NCBI GenBank assembly: GCA_011754535.1
Contig: JAAQVN010000001.1
Span: forward strand, 186,001-250,000
Length of the DNA stretch: 64,000 bases
Source of the DNA: Enterobacter asburiae
Lineage (GTDB): Bacteria; Pseudomonadota; Gammaproteobacteria; Enterobacterales; Enterobacteriaceae
Direction: 5' to 3'
Below, in pieces: positions 28,452-38,419 of this stretch (positions are counted from its first letter, which is position 1; every line of letters begins with the position of its first letter). Both the position numbers and the translations under genes were made by a program. A model generated the notes under the pieces. It ran no database searches, was not told the origin of the DNA, and was given only the letters and a program-made list of their open reading frames with translations.

Positions 28452-29906
28452 ATGTATATCGGGATCGATTTGGGCACATCGGGTGTGAAAGCCATCCTGT
28501 TAAGCGAGCAGGGCGAGGTGTTAGCAACGCAGACGGAAAAGCTGCAGGTTTCACGCCCGCACCCGCTGTGGTCGGAGCAGGACCCGGAACAGTGGTGGCA
28601 GGCGACGGATCGCGCAATTACCGCGTTAGGCGAGCAGCATTCTCTGCGTGACGTGAAAGCGCTGGGAATGGCCGGGCAAATGCACGGTGCAACCTTATTG
28701 GATAGCGAGCATCGCGTGCTGCGTCCTGCGATCCTCTGGAACGACGGCCGCTGCGCAGAAGAGTGCGCGCTTCTTGAGGAGCGCGTATCTGCCTCCCGCG
28801 AGATTACCGGCAACCTGATGATGCCGGGCTTCACCGCACCAAAACTCTTGTGGGTTCAGCGCCACGAGCCGGAGATTTTCCGTCAGGTGGCGAAAGTTCT
28901 GCTGCCAAAAGACTATCTGCGTTTTCGCATGACGGGCGATTTCGCCAGCGACATGTCCGATGCCGCCGGCACGATGTGGCTCGACGTGGCGAAACGCGAC
29001 TGGAGCGAGGCGATGCTGGATGCCTGTAATCTGACCCGCGAACACATGCCCGCGCTGTTCGAAGGTAGCGAGGTGACGGGCACGCTGCTGCCGAACGTTG
29101 CCGAACGCTGGAACATGCCTGCCGTACCGGTGGTGGCCGGGGGCGGCGATAACGCGGCGGGGGCTGTCGGTGTCGGGATGGTTGAGGCGGGGCAGGCGAT
29201 GCTTTCGCTGGGAACCTCCGGCGTCTATTTTGCCGTTAGCGACGGGTATCGCAGCAACCCTGAAAGCGCCGTACACAGCTTCTGCCACGCCCTGCCTGGG
29301 AAATGGCATTTGATGTCGGTGATGCTCAGTGCGGCGTCCTGCCTGGACTGGGCCGCAAAACTCACCGGCATGGCCGACGTTCCGGCACTCATCTCCGCGG
29401 CGCAGCAGGCGGATGACGCGGCGGGTACGGTCTGGTTTTTACCGTATCTTTCCGGCGAGCGTACGCCGCACAACAACCCGGAAGCGAAAGGGGTGTTCTT
29501 TGGCTTAACCCATCAACATGGCCCGGCAGAGCTGGCGCGTGCGGTTCTGGAAGGTGTGGGGTATGCACTGGCGGACGGGATGGACGTGGTGCACGACTGC
29601 GGCCTGAAGCCGACGAGCGTCACCCTGATTGGCGGCGGAGCGCGAAGCCCTTACTGGCGACAGATGCTGGCGGATATCAGCGGGTTGCAGCTGGATTTCC
29701 GCACCGGAGGGGATGTCGGCCCCGCGCTGGGTGCTGCACGACTGGCGCAGATCGCCATGAACCCGGAAAAACCGCTTTCACAGCTGTTGCCGCAGCTTAC
29801 GCTTGAGCAGGCGCATTTCCCGGACGCTGTACGCCATGCGCGGTACACGGAAAGGCGCGACGTATTCCGCAAAATCTATCAGCAGCTGCTGCCGCTTATG
29901 TCTTAA
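28452..29906 (+). CDS. xylB: Xylulokinase
   Basis: A 484-residue FGGY kinase that makes D-xylulose-5-phosphate for the pentose phosphate pathway; same length as E. coli XylB. It opens with the phosphate-binding IDLGTSGVKAILL and has MAGQMHGATLLD, AGGGDNAAGAVGVG (catalytic Asp), SLGTSGVYFAVS and LIGGGARSPYWRQMLADI. AAGGAG precedes the start. E. coli yiaA and yiaB, which lie downstream there, are absent here. Confidence 0.97.
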   Translation: MYIGIDLGTSGVKAILLSEQGEVLATQTEKLQVSRPHPLWSEQDPEQWWQATDRAITALGEQHSLRDVKALGMAGQMHGATLLDSEHRVLRPAILWNDGRCAEECALLEERVSASREITGNLMMPGFTAPKLLWVQRHEPEIFRQVAKVLLPKDYLRFRMTGDFASDMSDAAGTMWLDVAKRDWSEAMLDACNLTREHMPALFEGSEVTGTLLPNVAERWNMPAVPVVAGGGDNAAGAVGVGMVEAGQAMLSLGTSGVYFAVSDGYRSNPESAVHSFCHALPGKWHLMSVMLSAASCLDWAAKLTGMADVPALISAAQQADDAAGTVWFLPYLSGERTPHNNPEAKGVFFGLTHQHGPAELARAVLEGVGYALADGMDVVHDCGLKPTSVTLIGGGARSPYWRQMLADISGLQLDFRTGGDVGPALGAARLAQIAMNPEKPLSQLLPQLTLEQAHFPDAVRHARYTERRDVFRKIYQQLLPLMS

Positions 29907-29966
29907 ATACGCTTGTCCGGAAGAGGCACGAGGATGTCCTTTTTTGGTCTGTGCGTGCCTTCCATT

Positions 29967-30000
29967 CCTTGCCAGTATGGTGTTACACCCACTGGCAAGG
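29967..30000. promoter_or_regulatory. Long palindrome overlapping the hydrolase ribosome-binding site
   Basis: CCTTGCCAGT (29967-29976) and ACTGGCAAGG (29991-30000) are perfect 10-base inverted arms. Inside them GGTGT-T-ACACC is a second inverted pair. The right arm ends in AAGG, which is part of the AAGGAGA ribosome-binding site. It could be an operator for the neighbouring regulator or an mRNA hairpin limiting translation. Confidence 0.6.
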
Positions 30001-30009
30001 AGATTTATC

Positions 30010-30549
30010 ATGTCACGCATCGCATTAATCAACATTGATACTCAGCAGTCCTTCCATCAGCGCAATTACTGGCAGGAGGACGAAATTCCTGCCTTTCAGC
30101 AGGCGATGCTGGGGCTGATTGAAGGCTGCCAGGCGCGCAATATTCCGGTCGTTGATATTTTTCACGTTGATGAAGACGGTCCCTTTACCCTGGAAAGCGG
30201 CTATGTCAAACCGATGGCCTTTTTGCGTCATCAGCCGGATGTGGTTTTCCAGAAACACGTTCATAATGCCTTCACGGATACCGGGCTTGACCGCTGGCTG
30301 CGCGAGCGTGATATCAACAGTGTGATTATCTGCGGCATTCGCACTGAACAATGCTGTGAAACCACCGCCCGGGTGGCATCCGATCTGGGGTATGCTGTGA
30401 CCTTTGTGAGCGAGGCAACGCTGACGTTTCCCATGACCTACAAGGGCATTACCCTTAGCGCAGCGGAAATTCACCACCGTACCGAAACGGTACTGTCCGG
30501 GCGTTTTGCCGAAATTAAAACGGTAGCGGAGACGCTGGAGTCACTGTAA
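30010..30549 (+). CDS. Cysteine hydrolase of the isochorismatase-like family
   Basis: A 179-residue isochorismatase-fold enzyme. The likely triad is Asp10 in NIDTQQSF, a lysine near residue 85 (FQKHVHNAF) and the nucleophilic cysteine in GIRTEQCCETTARVASDLGY. The family hydrolyses amides such as nicotinamide, ureidoacrylate or related N-carbamoyl compounds; the substrate here cannot be read from sequence. The start at 30010 follows AAGGAGATTTATC. Its stop codon overlaps the next start (TAATG), so it is coupled to the DJ-1/AraC regulator. Confidence 0.87.
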   Translation: MSRIALINIDTQQSFHQRNYWQEDEIPAFQQAMLGLIEGCQARNIPVVDIFHVDEDGPFTLESGYVKPMAFLRHQPDVVFQKHVHNAFTDTGLDRWLRERDINSVIICGIRTEQCCETTARVASDLGYAVTFVSEATLTFPMTYKGITLSAAEIHHRTETVLSGRFAEIKTVAETLESL

Positions 30550-31469
30550 TGCCCATCGACGTCTGGTTCGTGATGTTGCCCGGAGTGCTGTCATTAGACA
30601 TGACCGGCCCGGCAGAAACCTTTGTGCTGGCAGGCGACGCGTTTCGTCTGCATTACATTGGCCCGCAGCCGGAGGTTCCGACGTCGATAGGTCTGACGAT
30701 GAGCGGTATCCAGCCGTTGCCGGAAAGCCTGTCTCCGGGCAGCTTGCTGGTCCTGCCGGGGGTGAGCGACTCCCGCTTTCAGTTCTCAACCCCGCAGGCG
30801 CAGCAGATTCAGCACTGGCTGATGCGCCGGCAGCCGCAGATCCAGCGCCAGGAAATCACCGTGATGTGCGTCTGTTCAGGAGCGTTGCTGGCGGCGAAAT
30901 CGGGCCTGCTGAATAACCGGCAGTGCACAACCCACCATGACGTTATTAGCCGTTTACGCACCGCGGCCCCTACGGCGACGATTAAAGAAAACCGGATATT
31001 TGTGCAGGATGAAAATATCTGGACCAGCGCGGGGATCACCTCGGGCATCGATCTGGCGCTGCACACGATCAACCACCTGTGCGGCCCCGAAAAGGCGCTG
31101 GCCGTGGCGCGTGAGATGGTGGTCTGGTTCCGCCGTTCCGGTGACGACCCTCAGCTATCTCCGTGGCTACGCTACCGCAATCATCTTCACCCGGCGATCC
31201 ATCGGGCGCAGGATGCGCTCACCGCCGAGCCGCAAAAAACGTGGAGCTTGCCTGATATCGCCGCGCTGGCGCACGTCAGCCCACGCCATCTCACCCGGCT
31301 TTTCCAGTCACATTTAGGGATTAGCGTTCGCGATTATCTGGAGCAGCTGCGTCTGGCGGTGGCGGAGCAGTGGCTGATGCAGGGACGCGGCGTGGAGCAG
31401 GCTTCACTGGCGGCAGGGTTTTCCTCCCCGCGCCAGTACCATCGCGCCCGGCAGCGGAGCATTAACTGA
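30549..31469 (+). CDS. GlxA-like transcriptional regulator (DJ-1/PfpI plus AraC HTH)
   Basis: A 306-residue regulator. The N-terminal DJ-1/PfpI amidotransferase-like domain (residues about 3-170) has the nucleophile-elbow cysteine in [17 protein letters not shown]. The C-terminal AraC-type helix-turn-helix pair (about 215-305) includes [20 protein letters not shown] and [19 protein letters not shown]. Such proteins usually act as ligand-sensing activators for nitrogen or carbon compounds. Translational coupling to the hydrolase suggests that it controls that gene. Its 3' end overlaps convergent wecH by 8 bases. Confidence 0.88.
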   Translation: MPIDVWFVMLPGVLSLDMTGPAETFVLAGDAFRLHYIGPQPEVPTSIGLTMSGIQPLPESLSPGSLLVLPGVSDSRFQFSTPQAQQIQHWLMRRQPQIQRQEITVMCVCSGALLAAKSGLLNNRQCTTHHDVISRLRTAAPTATIKENRIFVQDENIWTSAGITSGIDLALHTINHLCGPEKALAVAREMVVWFRRSGDDPQLSPWLRYRNHLHPAIHRAQDALTAEPQKTWSLPDIAALAHVSPRHLTRLFQSHLGISVRDYLEQLRLAVAEQWLMQGRGVEQASLAAGFSSPRQYHRARQRSIN

Positions 31470-32457
31470 CGAAGCGGCGAGCATCTATTTTTTGCAGCAG
31501 CATCGACAGCAGCAGGCTGATCGCCAGCGTGGCGGCAAAAATCCAGACGATATCCAGCACCGGCCAGCTTTTTAGCTCAACGCCTCTCGTGCGCAGCGCG
31601 TGGATCACCAGCGCGTGAAAACCGTAAATCCCGAGAGAGTGGCGAGAGATAAGACTCAGCACGGGCAGGGGACGCGCGTTCAGGGTGTTTTTGACGAGCG
31701 TAAGCAGCGATACGGCACAGATAAAGACCATCGGCCCGCAATACAGATACCAGGTATCGGCAAAATTGCCGCGCCACTGAAGCTCATGCAGCGTCCCGCG
31801 TGAAATCACCGCCACGCCGGCGATAAACAGCACCCCGCATAGCCAGTTCAGACCGCGTTTTTGCGTGTCCATCATCCCGATGGCGCGCCCCAGCATGCCG
31901 TAAAGCACGTAGTAGAAGGTATCGCCGTTGATATAAAGGTTCACCGGCAACCATTCGAAACCGTCGATTTTCTGCGAGACCGTATTCGGGTTGGCGACGA
32001 TGCCGATCACCACCATCAGGGCCAGGAGCATTTTCCCGCTGACGTTTTTCACCTGAATGAGCGGAGAGACCAGATAGATAACGATGATGGCGAAGAAGAA
32101 CCACAGGTGGTAGAACACCGGTTTTTGCAGCAAATATTTGAGGGATAACCCGGCGTTAATAGAGGTGAACAGGGTGATATAAAGCAGGGCAACGGCGCTG
32201 TAGAACCCCAGGCAGGCCGCGATGCGGATGAAGTGCCTCGGCTGCGCGCTGCGTTCGCCAAAAAAGAGAAAGCCGGAAATCATAAAAAACAGCGGCACGC
32301 TGACGCGCGACGCGGAGTTGAGGATATTGGCAATATCCCAGTTAACGGGGCTGATGCTGTGGGCATTCGTGACGTACCAGGTCGTCGTGTGGATCATGAC
32401 CACCATCAGACACGCTATTCCTCGCAGGTTATCAATCCAGTTAATTTTTGACGGCAT
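31462..32457 (-). CDS. wecH: O-acetyltransferase WecH (YiaH)
   Basis: A 331-residue integral membrane acyltransferase 3 protein with about ten hydrophobic helices. The family start [20 protein letters not shown] contains the conserved R and H. It matches E. coli WecH in length and sequence; that protein O-acetylates GlcNAc residues of enterobacterial common antigen. It overlaps the DJ-1/AraC gene at its 3' end. Confidence 0.94.
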   Translation of the reverse strand: MPSKINWIDNLRGIACLMVVMIHTTTWYVTNAHSISPVNWDIANILNSASRVSVPLFFMISGFLFFGERSAQPRHFIRIAACLGFYSAVALLYITLFTSINAGLSLKYLLQKPVFYHLWFFFAIIVIYLVSPLIQVKNVSGKMLLALMVVIGIVANPNTVSQKIDGFEWLPVNLYINGDTFYYVLYGMLGRAIGMMDTQKRGLNWLCGVLFIAGVAVISRGTLHELQWRGNFADTWYLYCGPMVFICAVSLLTLVKNTLNARPLPVLSLISRHSLGIYGFHALVIHALRTRGVELKSWPVLDIVWIFAATLAISLLLSMLLQKIDARRFVS

Positions 32458-32639
32458 CAGTTCCTCGTATTCCCTGTAAATTGAGTGTGACTACCATTGT
32501 CCAAAAGTCTTCGTTTGGAAAATTCTGAGTTTTATGTGCAGGCTTGCCGGGAGACCGCGAGATTCGCAGAATGGCAGACCTTAATCTATAAAAGTGTTGA
32601 TACTAAAAATAACAGCCGCTGACCAGGACGGTAATAAAA

Positions 32640-32945
32640 ATGATGATGAAGCGTGTGGTATCACTCTTTCTGCTATTTATGCTGGCAGGATGCAGTGCGC
32701 CACAGGAAGTACCCGTGCAAAAAGCGCAGCAGGGTAAAATAAGCCCGGAGCGTTCCCTGAATATGGAAGAGCTCTGTAAAGACCAGGCCGCCCGGCGCTA
32801 TAACTCGGACGTTCAGAAAATTAACGTCATCGGATTCGAGCGCTTTCAGGGCAGCTATGAGCTTAGAGGGTATACTGCGCGTAAAGAGGGCTTTGTCTGC
32901 TCGTTTGATGCGGACGGTCAGTTTTTACATCTCTCCATGCGCTAG
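32640..32945 (+). CDS. ysaB: YsaB-like lipoprotein
   Basis: A 101-residue lipoprotein with lipobox LAGC (Cys18), followed by a short polar linker. The conserved body is SLNMEELCKDQAARRYN and RKEGFVCSFDADGQFLHLSM, close to E. coli YsaB at the same place before glyQ. Two cysteines in the body could form a disulfide. Function unknown. Three consecutive ATG codons (32640, 32643, 32646) make the exact start uncertain. Confidence 0.88.
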   Translation: MMMKRVVSLFLLFMLAGCSAPQEVPVQKAQQGKISPERSLNMEELCKDQAARRYNSDVQKINVIGFERFQGSYELRGYTARKEGFVCSFDADGQFLHLSMR

Positions 32946-33105
32946 CCTGCTCGCATAATCAACAGCCAGACGCCGCCAGCGTTCTGGCCGGAGGGCTTAT
33001 TTCCCAATTTTCCCTAAACAACCCCGTTTCGTACTGTATATCTTGCAGCCAGCGGGTATACTGGTCCCTTCCATTTAAAACCACACGTATCCAGCACGAA
33101 ATACT

Positions 33106-34017
33106 ATGCAAAAGTTTGATACCAAGACCTTCCAGGGCCTGATCCTGACCTTACAGGATTACTGGGCTCGTCAGGGCTGTACCATTGTTCAACCTTTGGA
33201 CATGGAAGTCGGCGCCGGCACTTCACACCCGATGACCAGCCTGCGCGCATTGGGGCCAGAGCCAATGGCGACCGCGTATGTGCAGCCTTCCCGTCGTCCG
33301 ACCGATGGTCGTTACGGTGAAAACCCGAACCGTCTGCAGCATTACTATCAGTTCCAGGTGGTGATTAAGCCATCACCCGACAACATTCAGGAACTGTACC
33401 TCGGGTCGCTGAAAGAGCTGGGTATGGATCCAACCATCCACGACATCCGTTTCGTGGAAGACAACTGGGAAAACCCAACGCTGGGTGCCTGGGGTCTCGG
33501 TTGGGAAGTGTGGCTGAATGGCATGGAAGTGACCCAGTTCACTTATTTCCAGCAGGTTGGCGGGCTGGAATGTAAGCCAATCACCGGTGAAATCACCTAC
33601 GGTCTGGAACGTCTGGCCATGTACATTCAGGGCGTAGACAGCGTTTACGACCTGGTCTGGAGCGACGGCCCGCTGGGTAAAACCACCTACGGCGACGTGT
33701 TCCATCAGAACGAAGTGGAGCAATCCACCTATAACTTCGAATACGCGGACGTGGACTTCCTGTTCACCTGCTTCGAGCAGTACGAGAAAGAAGCGCAGCA
33801 GCTGCTGGCGCTGGAGACTCCGCTGCCGCTGCCTGCCTACGAGCGTATTCTGAAGGCCGCCCACAGCTTCAACCTGCTGGACGCCCGCAAAGCGATCTCC
33901 GTGACTGAACGTCAGCGCTACATTCTGCGTATTCGTACCCTGACCAAAGCCGTTGCAGAAGCTTACTATGCGTCCCGTGAAGCCCTTGGCTTCCCGATGT
34001 GCAACCGAAACAAATAA
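33106..34017 (+). CDS. glyQ: Glycine--tRNA ligase alpha subunit
   Basis: A 303-residue class II synthetase catalytic subunit, the same length as E. coli GlyQ. It forms an alpha2beta2 enzyme with GlyS that charges tRNA(Gly). Motifs include [40 protein letters not shown] and [19 protein letters not shown]. The stop is 9 bases before glyS. A TATACT -10 is visible at 33057-33062, with no good -35. Confidence 0.98.
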   Translation: MQKFDTKTFQGLILTLQDYWARQGCTIVQPLDMEVGAGTSHPMTSLRALGPEPMATAYVQPSRRPTDGRYGENPNRLQHYYQFQVVIKPSPDNIQELYLGSLKELGMDPTIHDIRFVEDNWENPTLGAWGLGWEVWLNGMEVTQFTYFQQVGGLECKPITGEITYGLERLAMYIQGVDSVYDLVWSDGPLGKTTYGDVFHQNEVEQSTYNFEYADVDFLFTCFEQYEKEAQQLLALETPLPLPAYERILKAAHSFNLLDARKAISVTERQRYILRIRTLTKAVAEAYYASREALGFPMCNRNK

Positions 34018-34026
34018 GAGGCGGCC

Positions 34027-36096
34027 ATGTCTGAGAAAACTTTCCTGGTGGAAATCGGCACCGAAGAGCTGCCACCAAAAGCCCTGCGCAGCCTGGCTGA
34101 ATCTTTTGCTGCGAACGTGACTGCCGAGCTGGATAACGCTGGCCTGGCGCACGGTAAAATTGAGTGGTTTGCTGCACCGCGCCGTCTGGCGCTGAAAGTG
34201 GCAAATCTGGCGGCCTCTCAGCCGGATCGTGAAGTCGAAAAACGTGGCCCGGCGATTGCCCAGGCGTTCGACGCGGAAGGCAAGCCGAGCAAAGCGGCTG
34301 AGGGCTGGGCGCGCGGCTGCGGCATCACCGTTGATCAGGCCGAGCGTCTGACCACCGATAAAGGCGAGTGGCTGCTGTATCGTGCGCACGTGAAAGGTGA
34401 AAGCGCGGAAGCACTTCTGCCGAACATGATCGCAACCTCTCTGGCTAAGCTGCCGATTCCTAAGCTGATGCGCTGGGGCGCGTCTGACGTTCACTTCGTG
34501 CGTCCGGTGCACACCGTGACCCTGCTGCTGGGCGATACCGTTATTCCAGCCACCATTCTGGGCGTGGCGTCCGATCGCGTGATCCGCGGCCACCGCTTTA
34601 TGGGCGAGCCTGAGTTCACCATCGACAATGCCGACCAGTACCCGCAAATCCTGCTGGAGCGCGGTAAGGTCATTGCCGACTACGAACAGCGTAAAGCCAA
34701 AATTAAGGCGGACGCGGAAGAAGCGGCGCGCAAGATTGGCGGTAATGCCGACCTGAGCGACAGCCTGCTGGAAGAAGTCACCTCTCTGGTTGAATGGCCG
34801 GTTGTGCTGACCGCGAAGTTCGAAGAGAAATTCCTCGCCGTTCCGGCTGAAGCGCTGGTGTACACCATGAAGGGTGACCAGAAGTACTTCCCGGTCTATG
34901 CCAACGACGGCAAGCTGCTGCCAAACTTCATTTTCGTGGCGAACATCGAATCGAAAGATCCGAGCCAGATTATCTCCGGTAACGAAAAAGTGGTGCGCCC
35001 GCGTCTGGCGGATGCCGAGTTCTTCTTCAATACCGACCGTAAAAAGCGTCTGGAAGATAACCTGCCGCGCCTGCAGACCGTGCTGTTCCAGCAGCAGCTG
35101 GGTACGCTGCGCGACAAGACCGACCGTATCGCGGAGCTGTCCGGCTGGATTGCTCGTGAAATTGGTGCCGACGTTAACCACGCGACGCGTGCGGGCCTGC
35201 TCTCCAAGTGCGACCTGATGACCAACATGGTGTTCGAATTTACCGACACCCAGGGCGTGATGGGCATGCACTATGCGCGTCACGATGGCGAAGCGGAAGA
35301 CGTGGCCGTGGCCCTGAACGAGCAGTATCAGCCGCGCTTTGCGGGTGACGATCTGCCGTCCAACCCGGTGGCCTGCGCCGTAGCGATTGCCGATAAGATG
35401 GACACCCTGGCGGGTATCTTCGGTATCGGCCAGCATCCGAAAGGCGACAAAGATCCGTTTGCGCTGCGTCGTGCTGCGCTGGGCGTGCTGCGTATCATCG
35501 TTGAGAAGAACCTGAACCTCGATCTGCAGACCCTGACCGAAGAAGCGGTGCGTCTGTACGGCGACAAGTTGACCAACGCGAACGTTGTGGATGACGTGAT
35601 CGACTTTATGCTCGGCCGTTTCCGCGCCTGGTATCAGGACGAAGGTTACTCCGTTGACACCATTCAGGCGGTGCTGGCGCGTCGTCCGACCCGTCCGGCT
35701 GATTTCGATGCGCGTATGAAGGCGGTTTCCCACTTCCGTACCCTGGAAGCGGCATCTGCCCTGGCCGCGGCCAACAAGCGTGTATCCAACATTCTGGCGA
35801 AATCCGACGAGACGCTGAACGAGCGCGTGAACGCCGCAACCCTGAAAGAGCCGGAAGAGATCGCTCTGGCGATGCAGGTTGTGGTGCTGCGCGACAAGCT
35901 CGAGCCGTACTTCGCGGAAGGTCGCTACCAGGAAGCGCTGGTGGAGCTGGCCGAGCTGCGTGACGTTATCGACGCCTTCTTCGAGAAAGTGATGGTGAAC
36001 GTAGAAGATAAAGAGCTGCGTATTAACCGTCTCTCTATGCTCGAGAAACTGCGCGAGCTGTTCCTGCGCGTAGCGGATATTTCGCTGCTGCAGTAA
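34027..36096 (+). CDS. glyS: Glycine--tRNA ligase beta subunit
   Basis: A 689-residue tRNA-binding subunit of the tetrameric glycyl-tRNA synthetase, the same length as E. coli GlyS. It begins with [20 protein letters not shown] and has the HD-type domain around [20 protein letters not shown] and a C-terminal anticodon-binding domain. It is cotranscribed with glyQ and is followed by a strong terminator. A 935-codon open frame on the opposite strand is a codon-bias shadow. Confidence 0.98.
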   Translation: MSEKTFLVEIGTEELPPKALRSLAESFAANVTAELDNAGLAHGKIEWFAAPRRLALKVANLAASQPDREVEKRGPAIAQAFDAEGKPSKAAEGWARGCGITVDQAERLTTDKGEWLLYRAHVKGESAEALLPNMIATSLAKLPIPKLMRWGASDVHFVRPVHTVTLLLGDTVIPATILGVASDRVIRGHRFMGEPEFTIDNADQYPQILLERGKVIADYEQRKAKIKADAEEAARKIGGNADLSDSLLEEVTSLVEWPVVLTAKFEEKFLAVPAEALVYTMKGDQKYFPVYANDGKLLPNFIFVANIESKDPSQIISGNEKVVRPRLADAEFFFNTDRKKRLEDNLPRLQTVLFQQQLGTLRDKTDRIAELSGWIAREIGADVNHATRAGLLSKCDLMTNMVFEFTDTQGVMGMHYARHDGEAEDVAVALNEQYQPRFAGDDLPSNPVACAVAIADKMDTLAGIFGIGQHPKGDKDPFALRRAALGVLRIIVEKNLNLDLQTLTEEAVRLYGDKLTNANVVDDVIDFMLGRFRAWYQDEGYSVDTIQAVLARRPTRPADFDARMKAVSHFRTLEAASALAAANKRVSNILAKSDETLNERVNAATLKEPEEIALAMQVVVLRDKLEPYFAEGRYQEALVELAELRDVIDAFFEKVMVNVEDKELRINRLSMLEKLRELFLRVADISLLQ

Positions 36097-36117
36097 TGTG
36101 CCCGTTGTTACAAATGC

Positions 36118-36145
36118 TAAAAACCCGCTTCGGCGGGTTTTTTTA
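36118..36145 (+). terminator. Terminator after glyS
   Basis: AAACCCGC-TTCG-GCGGGTTTTTTT is a tight stem with a TTCG tetraloop and a T tract, 22 bases after the glyS stop. Confidence 0.93.
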
Positions 36146-36155
36146 TGGGGCTTTT

Positions 36156-36187
36156 GTAGGCCGGATAAGCGCAGCGTCATCCGGCAG
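36156..36187. repeat. REP element after glyS
   Basis: GTAGGCCGGATAAGCGCAGC followed by GTCATCCGGC is the canonical enterobacterial REP sequence. Confidence 0.85.
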
Positions 36188-36189
36188 GT

Positions 36190-36450
36190 TTAGCCGATCG
36201 CGATTGTGCCTTCGTCTGTCTGCAGCCAGCGCGGTGCCTTCAGCGTATCGGCAAAGTAGCTTACCAGTTCGCACAGCAAATCTTCCATCACGATTTCAGA
36301 TTGTCGCGGCAGTGAGCCGTTCATCAGCATCTGCGTAAGCTCCTGACAGTAGCACCCCAGCTGATCTTATTCGGGTTCGAAAGCCGGAACGCGTGACGGG
36401 AGTTCCTTCACGGTCAGGCTGGCTTTTAAAGCGTCCGGAACAGGATCCAG
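36190..36450 (-). pseudogene. Decayed or fragmentary reading frame downstream of glyS (minus)
   Basis: On the minus strand one frame reads RLDPVPDALKASLTVKEL...PAFEPE, then a TAA at 36367-36369. It continues in the same frame as DQLGCYCQELTQMLMNGSLP and on to KAPRWLQTDEGTIAIG before the stop at 36190. The last 46 codons could be a small ORF starting at ATG 36330 with CAGGAG upstream. I do not recognise either piece. An in-frame stop between protein-like segments suggests a gene remnant. E. coli carries hokA and insertion-sequence DNA at this place. The wider gap 36097-36761 contains no other gene that I can support. Confidence 0.35.
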
Positions 36451-36490
36451 ACGTTACAGAGTAGCAAGGAACAACCTCCACAGCCGTATG

Positions 36491-36585
36491 CTCCCCCTCA
36501 CCCCAGCCCTCTCCCTCAAGGGAGAGGGGGCCGTCAGTGCAGGCAATATTTGGTGGGGATCCCTCAGCCCAAAGGGAGAGGGAGT
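36491..36585. repeat. GC-rich palindromic repeats upstream of the ABC-F gene
   Basis: CCCCTCACCCCAGCCCTCTC with its GGGAGAGGGGG arm (36491-36525) forms one unit. A shorter CCCTCAGCCC...GGGAGAGGGA unit lies at about 36560-36585. They belong to the same family as those at 18411 and 62202. Confidence 0.72.
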
Positions 36586-36761
36586 ATAAGTCGTCCAAAA
36601 TTTAACCTTGAAATGGTCAATACATTACCGTTATCCTTATCACGTTAAATTTCTCGCTCTGGAGCGCCCCCAAAAATGAACAAACACGACTGATGAATTT
36701 CGATCCTTGCTAAACGCCACCGCGTCGGCAGGGGATGTTTTGATTTCATTCAGGAGTGCTT

Positions 36762-38381
36762 ATGGCTCATTTTGCGCAGTCCCCTTCTTTTATTTTGCAT
36801 CAGGTCACCTGTCAGTTTGCGACGGGCGATACCCTTTTTGGTCCGCTGAATCTTTCTCTGGAATCCTCCCTGTGCGCGCTGGTTGGCCGCAACGGCAGCG
36901 GGAAAACGCGTCTGCTGCGTCTGCTGGCGGGGCTTGATGAGCCTGCAAGCGGGCATATCGAACGTACCGGAACACATGTTTATGTGGCTCAGCAGCAGGA
37001 CATTTTGCCGCACACGACGCTGGCTGAACTGCTCGGGTTCGAGGCCATCTTCGCGGCGCGAGCGCGCATCGACAGCGGTGATTACCAGCCTGACGATCTG
37101 GAAACGCTTGATGGATTGTGGGATTTAGCTGAACGCCTGGGCGAGGCGTTTACCCGGGCAAAACTTCCGCCGTTTGATCCTGATAAGCCAGCCGGTGAGT
37201 TCAGCGGCGGCGAGCGCATTCGCGCGCTGCTGTGCGGTGCATTTACTGCTGAAGCGGATTATCTGCTGCTGGACGAACCCACAAACCATCTCGATCGACA
37301 AGGCAGGGCGTGGTTCTACGACCAGCTTGCCCGTTATCAGGGCGGCGTGCTGGTGGCCTCCCATGACCGCGAACTGCTGGCGAAGGTGCCGCGTATCCTT
37401 GAGCTGAGCAGCGGCGACCTGCGCAGCTACGGCGGGAATTATGCGGATTATCAAACCCAGCGCGATGCCGAACAGCAGGCGGCCAGAGCGGCGCTGGAGC
37501 ATGCTGCCACGGAGCGCAAACGCACCCGCGCACGCATGCAAAAAGAGCATGACGACAGCCAGCGGCGTTCAGCAAAAACATTGCGCACCGTCGATACCCT
37601 GAATATCGCATCGTTTGAACGGGTCAAATACAAAGGCGCGGCGAAGGAGCGGATCGGCTCATGGAAAAAGCAGCATAGCGAACAAAATGAAGCCCTGAAC
37701 GCTGCGGTAAACAAGGCGCGTGAGCGGGTTGAAGAAGATAGCCCGGTGATGTTCACCCTGCCGGGGAGCCAGATCCCGGAAGGCAAACAGGTGCTGGTGC
37801 TGGAGGATCTGGTGCTGCCGCATGTGTCTTTACCACCACTCAACTGGCGGATGGATGGACCGATGCGCGTGGCGCTAAAAGGGCCGAACGGCTGCGGGAA
37901 ATCGACGCTGTTGAAAACAATCCTCGGCGACATTCGCCCGCGTTCAGGAACCTGTAAGGTGTCGGTCAGCTGCGCTTATCTCGATCAGCATCTTTCCCGG
38001 CTCGATCTCTCGCAGTCGGTCATGACACACCTCAGCCTGGGCAATACGCCCCTGGAAGAGGGCATGTTACGAACCCGTTTAGCCCAGCTTCAACTGGGGG
38101 CCGATAAAGTTTCGCTTCCGCTGGCGGAACTGAGCGGCGGCGAGCGTCTGAAGGCTGCGCTGGCCTGCGTGCTATGGCGCGCGGAGGCCACGCAGCTCCT
38201 GCTGCTGGATGAACCGACCAACCATCTGGATCTGGCCTCGGTGCAGGCCATTGAAGCGGCACTGGCGGGTTTCCCCGGCGCGCTGCTGGTGGTGTCACAC
38301 GATGATGCGTTTTTAAAAGGGTTAACGTTGACGCATGAGATGGTGTGGGAGGAGACGGGCTGGCGTTTCGAGAGCCTTTAA
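36762..38381 (+). CDS. ABC-F family ATP-binding protein
   Basis: A 539-residue soluble protein with two ABC cassettes and no membrane spans. Cassette 1 has Walker A GRNGSGKT, signature FSGGERIRALL and Walker B YLLLDEPTNHLD. A charged interdomain linker follows (about 230-310, ERKRTRARMQKEHDDSQRRS). Cassette 2 has GPNGCGKST, LSGGERLKAALA and LLLLDEPTNHLD. ABC-F proteins act on ribosomes in translation or antibiotic protection. It does not look like EttA, Uup, YbiT or YheS, so it is an additional paralogue of unknown role. The start at 36762 has AGGAG; a GTG at 36756 is less likely. Confidence 0.88.
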   Translation: MAHFAQSPSFILHQVTCQFATGDTLFGPLNLSLESSLCALVGRNGSGKTRLLRLLAGLDEPASGHIERTGTHVYVAQQQDILPHTTLAELLGFEAIFAARARIDSGDYQPDDLETLDGLWDLAERLGEAFTRAKLPPFDPDKPAGEFSGGERIRALLCGAFTAEADYLLLDEPTNHLDRQGRAWFYDQLARYQGGVLVASHDRELLAKVPRILELSSGDLRSYGGNYADYQTQRDAEQQAARAALEHAATERKRTRARMQKEHDDSQRRSAKTLRTVDTLNIASFERVKYKGAAKERIGSWKKQHSEQNEALNAAVNKARERVEEDSPVMFTLPGSQIPEGKQVLVLEDLVLPHVSLPPLNWRMDGPMRVALKGPNGCGKSTLLKTILGDIRPRSGTCKVSVSCAYLDQHLSRLDLSQSVMTHLSLGNTPLEEGMLRTRLAQLQLGADKVSLPLAELSGGERLKAALACVLWRAEATQLLLLDEPTNHLDLASVQAIEAALAGFPGALLVVSHDDAFLKGLTLTHEMVWEETGWRFESL

Positions 38382-38385
38382 ACAC

Positions 38386-38410
38386 AAGCCCCCGCAGAGG
38401 CGGGGGCATT
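38386..38410. terminator. Hairpin between the ABC-F gene and yiaG
   Basis: GCCCCCGC-AGAG-GCGGGGGC has a perfect 8-base GC stem between convergent genes, with only a weak T tract. It probably ends both transcripts. Confidence 0.7.
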
Positions 38411-38419
38411 CAATCTTCA

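Noticed and set aside
33373..36180. 935-codon open frame on the minus strand opposite glyQ/glyS
   Set aside because: It lies antisense to highly conserved glyQ and glyS. Its composition (arginine-, histidine- and glutamine-rich) is the usual shadow of strongly biased codons. No ribosome-binding site or family resemblance.
36296..36598. 100-codon minus-strand frame downstream of glyS
   Set aside because: Its first half is translated GC-rich repeat. The rest is a different frame from the better protein-like fragment listed as a pseudogene.
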